64,000 nucleotides of DNA from positions 5,704,001 to 5,768,000 of the forward strand of contig NC_062241.1 of assembly GCF_905475465.1 (NCBI RefSeq). Direction: 5' to 3'. The stretch comes from Pieris napi (taxonomy: Eukaryota; Arthropoda; Insecta; Lepidoptera; Pieridae). Under the pieces are notes generated by a model that was not told the DNA's origin, ran no database searches, and saw only the letters and a program-made list of their open reading frames with translations. The number at the start of each line of letters is the position of its first letter. The first letter of the stretch is position 1. Positions 1-10,506 of the stretch are shown here, one piece after another. A program made the translations under genes and the position numbers.

Positions 1-192
1 TCCCGGGTTCGATCTCCGGCTGAGACAAACATCGATGTGATGAGCATTTGCTGTTGTACTTAGGTCTTGGGTGTTTAAATATGTATTTATATGTGTATCT
101 ATCTATAATATGTATGTATATCCATTGCCTATTACCCATAACACAAGCTTCACCAGCTTAGCATGGGACTAGGTCAATTGGTGTGAATTGTC
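1..192 (+). mobile_element. SINE copy, 5' part cut by the window edge
   Basis: The first bases carry a Pol III B-box-like sequence (GGTTCGATCTCC), followed by a body that ends in GTGTGAATTGTC. The same body recurs in reverse orientation at 2861-3111, where the tRNA-like head is complete. It lies in an intron of the TFIIH p62 gene. The family is a tRNA-derived SINE; I cannot name it. The pair with 2861-3111 is inverted across three coding exons. Confidence 0.7.
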
Positions 193-349
193 CAATCATA
201 AAATGATTTTAAACAAATTTGTTACTACTGTTTTTTATTAAAGATATTTGTGACATGTACTACTTCAATTTTTTTAGATTTCTGTGTGTTTACATATCGT
301 AAAAGCTTGATTTTTGCGTTTTTTTAATTCTATTAATTTATTTTGACAG

Positions 350-3300
350 GTGCTTAAAGCTAGTCACAAAAGTTCAAGCAGTAGTAACAATAAATCAACA
401 AATAATAACAAAGTTGAAAACGGCGTTAAAGAGGCAAACGGCATAGACAAGCGATCAACGGATGAGAGTGAACCCGTAGACAAGAAAAGGAGGATGTTAG
501 AAAAAATTAAATATGAAGACTTGGACGATGAGGATGATAGTAATCGTGCGCCGGAGTTGAAATTGTCTAAGGTACATTCTATCTAAATATATCATACTTA
601 TTTGATTACAGTCAGGTCTTTGCCCAAAAATATTTGATTCGAATAGACCGATGTAGGCTCATTTCATATGTATATCTTTAGTTACAATCTCGTATTGAGA
701 ATTGTCAAATATGTCCATTGTCCATCTTCATATATAGTGCCCTGTAAACGATCAAATTGTTTGTCAAATTTTACGTGTTTGTCAAATTATTTGATAGTGT
801 ACTGCTGTGTTTGAGGCGTTTGTCAAACAATCTACGTGTTTGTCGTGTTTGATGAAAATCTGGATCGATGTCGAGTTTGACAAACAGGTTTGAACGTGTA
901 CGGCGGTGTTTGTCAAACAAAATCTCACTCGTTGTATTGACATCATGGAGGACGCTACGCTCAGTGACGATATGAGTGGCAATATTACGAACAAAGAATT
1001 TACGTTGCATTTCATATCTGTTTATCGTAATATGCCGATGTTATGGAAAAAAAATTAAAAGATTAAATGGACAAGAACAAGAGAATTTATCTCTTAATTT
1101 TGTCTTCTTTGTTTTGTCTTGATACACAGTGCTAGAGTCAATGCCAAAATGTTATCTGAATTACTCATTGTAAGCGCTCGGCACGGCGACGTCACGTCAC
1201 GAAAGGAGAAACCAGAATCTACTAGAAATTTTACAAATTTGTTTGATATTTGGTTTGATCGTCTAAGCTATTGTTTGATGAAAACGTGAAGTTTGACAAA
1301 CAAATTTGTCAAGCAAATTTGATCGTTTACAGGGCACTTAAGAAAAATGGTTTGACAGCTTTTGCAATTACTGTAATATGGGTCTTAGACCCAAAAACAA
1401 TGACGCTTCTTAGGCACTAGACTTTTTTTCAAAAGATATATGTTATCTGAAAACGTAGTATTATAATGATATCTTATATATTTGTATATATTACCATACA
1501 CAACTATCGTTACAGTTGACGTGTTAACAATAATGTCGAAACTTGATAAATTAATGTAAATAATATATAGAAAACTTTGACACATCTTATACAGTCTCAT
1601 CTCACACAGATTTTTTTTCACGTTTTATTATTTTTTTATAGGTAGAACGGTATTTATTAGGTCCATCTTCACAAGTAACACAATCTACATCAAGTAGTAA
1701 TAACCCACCGCCACTATCAGCGTTGTCGTCTATATGTCAGGTAATATATTTATTAAATATGTATAATACAATATTGATATCTAGCTTAAGAGTTCTAAAA
1801 TACGTAAAACGGAACGTCGGATTATTTGGCGGTCTATTGGACTAGAAAAAAGAACAAGCAAATGAAGTGTTTCGTTATTAATATTGTCAAATTTCCGAAT
1901 TATTTTCATTGCGCCTCTATTTGCATCTAATATGGACTCTTTCCCATCTTAAAAGGAACTCAAGAATATAGGTGCATATTCTCATTTGTATCTCAAGTCA
2001 CATCTCGTCTTGAGCTGTATCGTATATGTCAAACTTCATACATAAAAAATATGGTTTGACAGCTGTTAACTAGATTAAAGTTTGAATGATGTTCTAAAAT
2101 AGATGGATTTCTATTCGAAGGGTTTTCAAAAACGAGATTTACGAGGAGCGTTCAAGTATAACGTCACACATTTTTTGGAGATTATTGATCCCCCCCCCCC
2201 CATGTAACGCGCCGTAACGTTTGCTGTACTCAAGTATAGTAAAAATTTTCATGACCACCTAGTGACTCTTTCTACCTAAAAGTTACCATTATGTGGTGTA
2301 CAGTACTTGGAAGTCGAAAATAATATTAAAAATAACGCGTAATTTAATCCCGTAACGTTTTATAAAAGGACCCCCTCCCCCCCAAATTCGTTACGTAATA
2401 CTTGAACACTCCCTGAACTATGATTCTCCGTATGTCAATATCCAATTAGTTTTTGACGTACCAGAGACATAATTACCTCTAAACTTCGTTTCTTAAGTAC
2501 CCTTAGTACTTCATACATTACAATGGGGAGAAATTTTAGAGTATAGCAGAAATATATTTTAATAACCTACGCCTAATACTATAACAATCACTTTATCAAC
2601 TATTTTATTTAATACTAGGCGTGGTCAAACGGCCAGCAATGCCTGCGTCCATTTCGTGTAAGTGCTGCGGCGGCAGTAGGGGCTTTGGGAGAACTCAGCC
2701 CCGGAGGCGCCCTTATGAGGCAACACCACGCTGCATCTATGGCTCGTTAGTATTGGTTAAATTTCTATATCCGTTTTTGGGTTAATTTGGTAAATAAATT
2801 ATTGTTTCGCTTTAAAATGTGTATACCGATTTGCAATGTGTGTATTTTTTTTAATGATTTGACAATTCACACCAATTGACCTTAGTCCCATGCTAAGCTG
2901 GTGAAGCTTGTGTTATGGGTACTAGGCAACGGATATATATATATATTATATATACATACATATTATAGATAGATAGACATATAAATACATATTTAAACAC
3001 CCAAGACCTAAGCACAACACCAAATGCTCATCACATCGATGTTCGTCTCAGCCGGGGATCGAACCCGGGACCCATGGATTCGCAGTCAGGCCACTAGACC
3101 GATGAGCCGTCAAAATATGATAAATTCATTTTGTGTGTGATTTTCAATTTTAAAATTGATTTTAATGAAAAGAATGAAACTTAACTAGCGAGACTTCAAT
3201 TAGTCTTATATAAATTATTAATTTCTATAAATAATCCTTTATGGTGAGGCTATGGAATTCACTTCCTGTTGCTTTCCGCTTAGCTCCTCTTCTTTAAATC

Positions 3301-4090
3301 TCTACTGTACAAACATTACCTCTAAACGTATCCCTCAATTTAGAAATTATCCTTATTCATGTGTCTATAAATGTTTTAATTTGTTTTGTACTATATTTTC
3401 AATAACGTTTTTATTGGTTACAATCTAAATAGAAAAATATTGAAATACCTCAAATTGTTCCATTTCAGAGTTAATACCATCGGACATAAAATTAGAATTA
3501 CACCGTATATACTACTCGGGCGGGGAGTTACTCCGGGAACTCTGGCGATGTTTCCCTCAACCCGGCGGCGGCGCAGATACAGAGGATAATGCGGCGAAGG
3601 CAGAAAAATTCTATGAAGCGTTACTACGATTTAGAAACGTCAAATTGCGGCCGTTTGAGGTGAGTGAAGAAAACACCGTCACCATTGCTTGAAATAGAAT
3701 ATTGAAAATGCGCCAAAAATAAGTTTATTAGCATTTGCACACTGTGTTGTAAGTAAGTTAAGGGGGTAGGTAAAATTAAAGTAGTTAGCAAGCAGTTGAC
3801 CTATTGGCTTGAACGCGCGACTCTCATCCATGTCGATGGTTTAAAACCCGGACGAGTATCGTTAGTTTGCTATACATATAGAAACAGCACTAATTTGAAG
3901 CTATAATTCTATATTTTTTATAATAATAGTATATATATGTACTTTATAATTATATTTTTATTTGCAGGAAAAAATGCTCCGTGACCTTACACCACTAGCG
4001 ACATCTTTAACGCGACATATGAACCAAATGATAGACGCGGCCTGTTCCAAATACGCCCTTTGGCAACAAAGACAAGCGAAACATAGATAG
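350..4090 (+). CDS. Tfb1: TFIIH core subunit p62 (Tfb1/GTF2H1), last five coding exons
   Basis: This is the C-terminal part (about 252 residues) of the p62 subunit of TFIIH, the nuclear complex for Pol II initiation and nucleotide excision repair. The exons are 350-571, 1642-1740, 2619-2745, 3469-3659 and 3968-4090. All have AG/GT borders and one frame runs through every junction; the third exon ends in phase 1 and the fourth supplies the other two bases. The first exon encodes a Ser/Asn-rich linker, a basic KKRR patch and acidic YEDLDDEDD. The second begins VERYLLGP. The fourth holds GELLRELWRCFP, matching the conserved ELLRHFWSCFP region of animal p62. The last exon (EKMLRDL... to TAG at 4088) fits the helical C-terminus. 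The PH and BSD domains must lie upstream of the window. No break is seen. Identification is from remembered family motifs and is strong. Confidence 0.9.
736..1338. mobile_element. MITE-like element with long inverted ends
   Basis: The ends are inverted copies of AGTGCCCTGTAAACGATCAA (left from 736, right ending at 1338). Inside each end the motif GTTTGTCAAAC and variants recur many times in both orientations, so each end is an array of subterminal repeats. No coding frame and no clear target duplication was found. It lies in the intron between the first two p62 exons in the window. A non-autonomous DNA transposon is the best reading; the superfamily is unknown. Confidence 0.65.
2144..2412. 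mobile_element. hAT-like MITE
   Basis: The ends are inverted: GGAGCGTTCAAGTATAACGT on the left and the complement of GGAGTGTTCAAGTATTACGT on the right. Just inside each is a run of C or G and an ACGTTACGG-like motif. This end structure is typical of small hAT-derived elements in animals. No 8-bp duplication could be matched, so the superfamily is an inference. It lies in the p62 intron before the exon at 2619. Confidence 0.6.
2861..3111 (-). mobile_element. tRNA-derived SINE, complete head
   Basis: Read on the - strand it starts GACGGCTCATCGG, has an A-box-like TCTAGTGGCCTGA and a B-box GGTTCGATCCCC, then an AT-rich body with TATA and GATA microsatellites, and ends GTGTGAATTGTC. It is the reverse-orientation sister of the copy at 1-192 and lies between p62 exons 2619-2745 and 3469-3659. 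Confidence 0.75.
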
Positions 4091-4154
4091 TACATGCACA
4101 AAATTAAATTCTAATACAGGGTGGTCGCTATTGTATCAAAAAATATGCTGATTC

Positions 4155-4160
4155 AATAAA
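4155..4160 (+). terminator. Poly(A) signal of the p62 gene
   Basis: AATAAA lies 65 bases after the p62 stop codon, giving a short 3' UTR. This is the canonical signal at a usual distance. Confidence 0.6.
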
Positions 4161-4466
4161 GAGTTTATGAAAAATTTTGTTTCGAAATAAATTTGCAGCT
4201 TTTTAAACATACCACACATGTTAAAACGTGCATTTAAAATTACTTATGCCATGTTTTTGAAAAGTAAAAAAAATAAAAATTAACTAATGCAATGTCAATA
4301 CTTATGTCAAAATTGTGTTAAAAACGCGAATTCTTTACAGTGTCAGTTAAGACTTGCAAATAAATAATGCAACTACCTAATCTTTCTGAAATATTTATTT
4401 AATACTAGCGGTTAGTTCCGGTTTCTCACGGATGGCCAATTTCTTTCTAATTATGAAAGATTTTTG

Positions 4467-4785
4467 ACGTGATAACGTCTTTAAAATCGTTTTAGTCGGG
4501 TGACATGTTCAGAAACTTGTGTCACACCAAAACCTCACGAGCGCGATCGCAGGTATAACGAGAGAGAGACGGACCGATCTCCCGTCTCATCTTGAGCGCT
4601 GCCAGTCATTCCGTGAAACTTGTCACGCGGAATCCTCACGAGCGGAGGCTGGCATAGCGTTCGAGTGAGTGGACCGATCTTCCGTGAATAAAACCATAGA
4701 TGTAATTTAAAATTTGAAAAAATTGTTATCTTCATTAATTCCTTACTTCCCAAAAACTTATATCACCAATAAGACGTTATCACGT
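4467..4785. repeat. Inverted-repeat element with an internal duplication
   Basis: A 15-bp sequence ACGTGATAACGTCTT at 4467 is repeated inverted at 4771-4785. Between them are two imperfect direct copies of a ~70-bp block (4513-4584 and 4616-4685), both with AAACTTGT, CCTCACGAGCG and GGACCGATCT. This suggests a small non-autonomous element; no coding function is seen. The rest of 4161-5958 is AT-rich with no gene I can support; the open frame at 4714-5070 has no recognisable motif. Confidence 0.45.
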
Positions 4786-6019
4786 AAACATCTCGATCGT
4801 AAACCTACTTTACAAACAACCAATATTTTTGCAATTGATGAGTTTGAGTTCATTCGTTACAAAAGTACAAATCTTTCCTTTTCTCTTTTCCTTCATTGTA
4901 TGAGTTTAGACGAAGAATCTAACGGTCTTTGTTTTAAACGGTGTTGCTATAATCCAAAATTGTTTTTTTCATTTAACATTTCAGTATCACGAATTGATTT
5001 GACATATAAGTTAACAATGTCAGCTGATCTGAAAATTGACATGACGCTTGACATGGCGAATTCTATTTAATATACCTCTTAGTACATATTTATTTTACTA
5101 CTTTTAAAAAGTTTGTGTTCCTACGTCATAGTCAAGAATTTATTCACAACCCATACTTATAGGTACTAGCTTGGTCGAATATTTTAATATTTGTAAAACA
5201 TTGAATTTGTAAATAATTCGACAATAACTCCTAGATGTAAGCAGAAGTCAAAATTAATTGTTACCATTGGCTATACTAAATTTAGTTTAACATCTTTTAA
5301 ACGCATTTTATTGGTTTTTATAAATAATATGAGCAATATTTTAAGGATATTTACATGTAATATTATCTGTTCTAAAAATCCCAATTTTGTTATACTAACA
5401 GTGCGTAATAAATAAACCCGTATACCTATAAAGAGATACCTTTCTTAAACTGTAATTGTACCAATGTTTTGAAATACCTAATATGTAACAAAATTTATGT
5501 GAATAGTTATATAACAGTTGCTCAACAACTGCTCAAAAGCCTTAAACACTACCTTACTGAACGACTATAAATATTTATTTTTCAAGAATTTATAGTTTAT
5601 GTTGCTTGTTAAGTGAGCATTCAAAGTCGAGACTTACTTTTAAGTACGACTCCTGTGTGTCAAAAACTCATTAGGTTTTATTGTACGGGAGAATCTTAAT
5701 TTACACTTATAGATTACGGCTGATTATATAACCCTTAAAACCGTTGAAAAATATTAAATTCAACTTTACATGTTTACGTAACTCAATCATAGATGGCGTG
5801 CAATGCATTTATAATATTAAAACCTACATAGGAAACAGAAACCTAAAGTGATGACTTTATTGTAACATATTCTCTAAAATTAGTTTTAGTGAGACTGGAA
5901 ATGTATAAATAAATTTTTTGTACAGAATAAAGAAGTTTTTTCTGCCCCTTTTTATCAGCCAATTGGAATTACGGGTGGAGTATGCTCGGCGAGATGAAAA
6001 TTGTTGTCATGTTCATCAT

Positions 6020-6100
6020 TGATACGTCAATAAAAGGCGGGCTCGGAAGACAGACTGATTTATTAATGTTCGTAATAGCAGGTAGGCGATAGATGCTACA
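6020..6100 (-). repeat. 3' LTR of the mag-like element
   Basis: 81 bp, identical base for base to 10297-10377 by eye; starts TGATACGTC and ends GATGCTACA on the + strand. TSD ATCAT lies just outside. Confidence 0.92.
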
Positions 6101-6110
6101 TCTTTCCCCT
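6101..6110 (-). other. Polypurine tract
   Basis: On the - strand AGGGGAAAGA directly precedes the 3' LTR, where plus-strand DNA synthesis is primed in LTR retroelements. Confidence 0.75.
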
Positions 6111-6239
6111 ACAAACCACGAAATACATTTTAAACCACTACAATAGGAATACAAGAAATATTACAAAATTTACATAACCTAGTACTTAATAAACTAAACC
6201 AAAATAAAATCTTTAATCATGACAAACTTACTTAACTTA

Positions 6240-8297
6240 TCAACTATTATTTTTAGCTCGCTTTAAAGCACGCAATGCTCGAGCCGATAGTTCCTGAGAG
6301 CAACTCGGTGACTCGGACAGGGTCTGTGTTGACTGAGGCTCCACCTGAGACGCTTGATCATCAGATTTGTTGATTGTTTTATTAGGATCACTCTCTTCAG
6401 TTGTAACCTCCACCATCTCAGACCCTAGCCCATCATTACCCTCCTGCTCTGAGACAACCGCTGTATTCGTGCGTGACATTGAAAATCTGTTTTTATTTGA
6501 AATAATTTGGTCTGCATGTCTACGCCACTCAATACCGTTGCCCAAATCAACTTTATAAGAAACCGGGCCCGTCCTTTTACACACCTTTCCTGAAGCCCAT
6601 TTCTCCCCTCCTTGCCTATAATCTCTTGCAAGTACTGTTTCTCCAATTTCAAACTCTCGCTGAGCACGCGGTATTTTCGCGAGTTGCCGCTCTTGCTTTT
6701 CCCGAACAGTGGCGGCCACGTCCGGTCGTATTGCGTCTAAACGGCTACGTAAACGACGCCCTAGCAACGCCACGGCCGGTGAAATGCCAGTTGTGGCATG
6801 CTCACAGTTGCGATATTTAAAAAGAAATTTATCGAGAGCTGCGTCAATATTTTCGCCTTCAAAAACTGCCCTTTTAATTGTTTTTTTAACGGTTTTGACT
6901 ACATTTTCCGCTGCTCCATTGCCCTGAGGTCGATAAGGAGCCGAAGTAGTATGTTTAATGCAATTACTTACACAATAAGACTCAAATTCAAAAGAACAAA
7001 ATGGTGGACCATTATCAGTCACGAGCTGTGATGGTAAACCAAATCTTGCAAAAATATTTCTAAAAACCCTAATTGTAAAAGACGCGCTGGTATTAGTCAT
7101 TGAAAATACTTCTATCCATTTCGTGTTTGCATCAACAACAATAAGATACCGCCTACCCCCATATTCCGCAAAGTCAGCATGCAAACGATGCCACGGGTGC
7201 AAAGGAAACTCCCATGGGTGAATTTGGGCTCGAGGTGGCGCATCCAACACGGACCGACACGCCCCACAGTTCCTACAAAGAGTCTCAATATCGCGATCTA
7301 AAGTCGCCCAATACACATAGCTCCTAGCTAAACTTTTCATTTTATTTATTCCCAAATGACCCTCATGAATTTCATCCAAAATATTTTTTTGTAAATTCGT
7401 TGGAACCACAATTCTATATTTATAAATTATACAACCTTGTTCAACAGCAAAATCATGTTTTCTAGCAAAATATGGTTTTTCACCTTCACAACTCGGATCG
7501 CTTGGCCAACCAAAAAAAATATACCGTTTGATTTTACACAAAAAATTATCTCGTTCAGTTTCCCTGGCAATATCTTTATAAGAAATAGGTGAAGAGTCCG
7601 CAACCAAATTAAGATAATCTACTGAATCTGCAAATCGACCCTCTTGAGGAAGCGGCAAACGCGACAAAGCATCGGCTGGACCGTTATCTACCGATCGTAC
7701 AAATTCTATCGTAAAATCATATGCAGCCAAACGTGCTGCCCATCTCTGTAACCGACTTGCTGCAGTCAGAGGAATACCTCCCTTACTGCCAAAAAAATAT
7801 GTCAACGGTTGATGATCCGTACGCAATGTAAAACGTCTTCCAAACAAATATTGATGATGTTTAAAAACACCAAAGACAATAGCGAGCGCTTCCTTGTCTA
7901 ATTGACTGTAACTGCGTTCCGCCGCATTAAGCGTGCGAGAAACACAGCTTACGGGCCGCTCGACCCCGCCCGGATAGCGGTGCGCTAACACAGCACCCAG
8001 CCCATAAGCGCTGCTATCCACTGACAAAACTAACTCTCGACCTTCCTCATAGTGCGCTAAAACCCGTTTACTCAAGAGTGATCGCTTTGCCTTTACAAAC
8101 GCCTCCTCACATTTCGAATTCCAGTCCCAAGAAGAATTTTTTTTTAATAAATTATGTAACGGTTGCAAAAGAGTACTTAAATTAACAATAAATTTTCCAT
8201 AATAATTTAACATGCCTAAAAAACTTTTTAATTGAGTTACATTACTTGGCGTGGGTGCATTATTAATAGCTTGTAACTTATCAGGATCTGGTTGCAA
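6240..8297 (-). pseudogene. pol, 3' part: RNase H and integrase
   Basis: An open frame of about 685 codons follows the reverse transcriptase frame directly and is in the same phase, but is cut off from it by a TAA at 8304-8306. It has the RT-RNase H connection, an RNase H stretch (LSVDSSAYGLGAVLAH and the later TDHQPL), an integrase zinc-binding region with His and Cys residues (HEGHLGIN and CRNCGAC), and a DDE core with Asp in HADFAEYGG, Asp in VTDNGPPF and Glu in PQGNGAAENVV. The C-terminus is Ser/Glu-rich. There is no ATG at its beginning, so it is the downstream half of a broken pol and not a separate gene. Confidence 0.88.
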
Positions 8298-8303
8298 ACC
8301 CTC

Positions 8304-8969
8304 TTAATTTATAATAAAACCAAGATACTTAACACTATCTTGCAAAAATTTACATTTAGATAATTTGACAGTTAGCCCCATACTACGCAAACGTTCGAGT
8401 ACAGCCTTAAGATTAGTTATGTGTTCAGTTCTATTCGAGCCTGTCACACAAATATCATCTAAAAAAACGACACAGCCGCTCACTCCACGCAACGTTTCTT
8501 CCATTAATTTTTGAAATTTTTCCGGTATACATGATAAACCATAAGGAGTACGACGATAAGCAAAAGTACCCATATGGGTAGTAATGGCCGTGACCGGCTG
8601 TGATTCCTCAGATAAAAGACACTGCTCGTACGCGTGCGTTAAATCTATTTTCGTAAACTGCTCCCCCCCTCTTAAATTAGCAAATAATTCATCAATTCGT
8701 GGTAATGGATAAAAATCTCTTTTTAATTTGGGATTCACAGTAATTTTATAGTCCCCACAAATACGTATCTCCCCATTTTTTTTAACTACTGGTACGATTG
8801 GGGTCCCAAAATCAGAGTACTCCACCCGATAAATGGATCCGTCTGCCTCAAGACGCGCTAGCTCGTTCTCAACTCGCGCGCGAAGTGCTAGTGGCACCGG
8901 TCTCGCTCGCACATAAACCGGTTCGTTATCGCAAAGTTGTAATTGAATAGTTTTCTTACATGTGCCCAA
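8304..8969 (-). pseudogene. pol, 5' part: reverse transcriptase
   Basis: The frame encodes a Ty3/gypsy reverse transcriptase: finger motifs (PVPLALRARVENEL, GEIRICGDYK), TKIDLTHAYEQ with the first catalytic Asp, TPYGLSCIPEKFQ and the FLDDICV box with two catalytic Asp. It ends at TAA 8304-8306 at the RT-RNase H junction, where related elements read through. Upstream, the frame linking it to protease is interrupted: the gag-protease frame stops at 9049, and the following coding-like stretch shifts frame at a run of seven A (+ strand, 8978-8984). The ATG given as its start is internal to pol and probably not used. Confidence 0.85.
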
Positions 8970-9048
8970 CTTATTACAAAAAAACTTCTGGAAATTCCTT
9001 GCTTAATCTATTCACAAAAGAATCTTCCGCTATTTCATTAAGATAAAT

Positions 9049-10260
9049 TTATTTAATATTCAACGCACGTAACCATTCTCGTCCTATTAAAGGTCTAGCA
9101 CCTTCTTTTATAATATATAAACGTAATGATTTAACTTCCACGTCGCCCAAACGTACATTTACCTCAATGTAACCCAAAGACTCGATCTGAGTACCTGAAT
9201 AAGAACGTAAGATTATGCCATCCCTTATAATTACTTTATGACAAAAAAATCTATTATACATTTCTTCACTTATTGCTGATATACGACTTCCCGTGTCTAC
9301 TTCGCATCGAATTAAATTACTGTCTATAAAAACCTTTATAAAATAAGGTTCGTTACCCTGACTGCTCAACTTCAAATTATATAACTCAACATCAGATTCG
9401 TCCGACACAAAGTTCTGTCGACTATCACTACCACGCACTTGTTTGCACATCACTTTTAAATGACCCCGTCGGCCACACTCATCACAATTGTATTGCTTAA
9501 AACGACACTTATCCGCTGTGTGCGCCTTGCCACAGCGCCAGCATGAAACACCAGAACCTGAAGTCCCCGCGCTTCCACCTGCTGAACGCACAGCAACACC
9601 AGCGCCCTTGGCGCTCGGTATGTAGGTCGTGCGCGGCTGTTGGCTGCCACCGCCACGCGCGTAATGCAAGCCCTCGCTCACCTGACCGCCTGTTGTTCCT
9701 GATGCCTCATTCACCGATGCCCGTGTGGACCCACTGACCTCTGCGTGCCGTTCAGCCGCCTCCAATGCCAGTGCCAGTTCCACAGCCTCTTTATACTGTA
9801 TCTTTTTCTCGGCAAAAATTCGAGATCGCATAGCATCATTCGCGAGACCCGATACAAATTGATCCCGAAGATTTTCTTCCAAAGTTGAGCACGATGAACA
9901 CTTGCCGAAATTACATGAAGAGGCCAAGTGTTTAAGGGCCTGCAAGTAGTCGGTTAAAGACTCCCCATTTTTTTGCCGTCGCAAACGAAACACGTGCCGT
10001 TCCGCGATTTCGGACCTCTGAGGTTCTAAATGTTCTGTTACTAATTTGACTAACTCATCAAATGTCGAATCCTCAGGAAATCCTGGTGCACAAAGATCAC
10101 ACATGAGCATATATATTTCTTCTCCGACCACGGTCACCAGCATACTAACTTTTAATTCTTCGCTAATGTTATTCAATTTTATAAATTGTTTTACACGCCG
10201 AATATACGCTGGCCATTGCTTGGAACCGAAATTAAATGATTCAATTTTCCCAATCGACAT
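9049..10260 (-). CDS. gag-protease of the mag-like element
   Basis: This frame of 403 codons starts at ATG 10258-10260, about 35 bases after the 5' LTR. It encodes a capsid-like N-terminal region, two CCHC-type zinc knuckles (CWRCGKAHTADKC and CDECGRRGHLKVMC, the first with one residue fewer between Cys and His), then an aspartic protease region with VDTGS and, near the end, RPLIGREWL. It stops at TAA 9049-9051. A coding-like stretch continues in the same frame beyond the stop, so the stop may be a mutation or the natural end of the first ORF; the sequence alone cannot decide. Confidence 0.88.
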   Translation of the reverse strand: MSIGKIESFNFGSKQWPAYIRRVKQFIKLNNISEELKVSMLVTVVGEEIYMLMCDLCAPGFPEDSTFDELVKLVTEHLEPQRSEIAERHVFRLRRQKNGESLTDYLQALKHLASSCNFGKCSSCSTLEENLRDQFVSGLANDAMRSRIFAEKKIQYKEAVELALALEAAERHAEVSGSTRASVNEASGTTGGQVSEGLHYARGGGSQQPRTTYIPSAKGAGVAVRSAGGSAGTSGSGVSCWRCGKAHTADKCRFKQYNCDECGRRGHLKVMCKQVRGSDSRQNFVSDESDVELYNLKLSSQGNEPYFIKVFIDSNLIRCEVDTGSRISAISEEMYNRFFCHKVIIRDGIILRSYSGTQIESLGYIEVNVRLGDVEVKSLRLYIIKEGARPLIGREWLRALNIK

Positions 10261-10285
10261 TTTATACTTTTTTAATCGTTAAACC

Positions 10286-10296
10286 TCGTCGCCAAA
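10286..10296 (-). other. Primer-binding site region
   Basis: Immediately inside the 5' LTR the - strand reads TTTGGCGACGA. TGGCGAC at this place is what elements priming from a tRNA-Ser type tRNA show; the tRNA itself is inferred, not tested. Confidence 0.45.
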
Positions 10297-10377
10297 TGAT
10301 ACGTCAATAAAAGGCGGGCTCGGAAGACAGACTGATTTATTAATGTTCGTAATAGCAGGTAGGCGATAGATGCTACA
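10297..10377 (-). repeat. 5' LTR of the mag-like element
   Basis: 81 bp, identical to 6020-6100; on the - strand it begins TGTAGCATC. The second copy of the ATCAT target duplication follows at 10378-10382. Confidence 0.92.
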
Positions 10378-10506
10378 ATCATCACAACAGATAATAAATT
10401 AAAGTCAGCGGCCGGTTTGGTAGTATCGGCTGTTCTAATTTTATTAGTGTCAGCATTATAGGAAAGTCTGGCTGCAGCTACAATCCTAGCCTATCTTCAA
10501 CTTCAC

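Larger units (their letters stand above)
6020..10377 (-). mobile_element. mag-like Ty3/gypsy LTR retrotransposon, full length
   Basis: The element is 4358 bp: 81-bp LTRs starting TG and ending CA, flanked by the direct repeat ATCAT (6015-6019 and 10378-10382). Both LTR copies read identically, so insertion looks recent. A purine tract AGGGGAAAGA abuts the 3' LTR, and a primer-binding region starting about one base after the 5' LTR reads TGGCGACGAGG. Gag has two zinc knuckles and is followed by protease, reverse transcriptase, RNase H and integrase. Very short LTRs, two knuckles and the gene order match the mag lineage first described in Bombyx mori. The coding region has three breaks (see the parts), so this copy probably cannot move by itself. 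Confidence 0.9.
5959..10506. other. Exon-like host segment split by the mag insertion
   Basis: Taking out the retrotransposon and one target copy joins 5959-6019 to 10383-10506, a 185-base block. On the + strand it is preceded by a long pyrimidine run ending CAG (5937-5958) and followed by GTAAGT (10507), like an exon. Its + frame holds a hydrophobic 38-codon ORF from ATG 5982 to TAG 10459. On the - strand an open frame of about 50 codons runs the other way, contains SYNADTNKIRTADTTKP and ends at TAA 5969-5971; a - strand AATAAA at about 5855-5860 could end that transcript. Only one strand, or neither, can be real. I recognise no family. Confidence 0.3.

Noticed and set aside
2188..2202. Poly-C run as a regulatory or G-quadruplex feature
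   Set aside because: It is the ordinary C/G run just inside the ends of the hAT-like MITE at 2144-2412, mirrored near 2385.
4714..5070. 118-codon + strand open frame
   Set aside because: It begins inside a repeat element, has no known motif, no splice or promoter context, and a composition typical of AT-rich non-coding DNA.
6425..7031. Small frames overlapping the integrase region in other phases
   Set aside because: They are shadows of the pol frame on the - strand.
5982..10461. Idea that the + strand frame across the mag insertion is a copper-transporter (Ctr1) membrane segment
   Set aside because: Only a hydrophobic run and a loose resemblance support it; the family's key Met motifs are not visible, and the - strand frame competes for the same bases.
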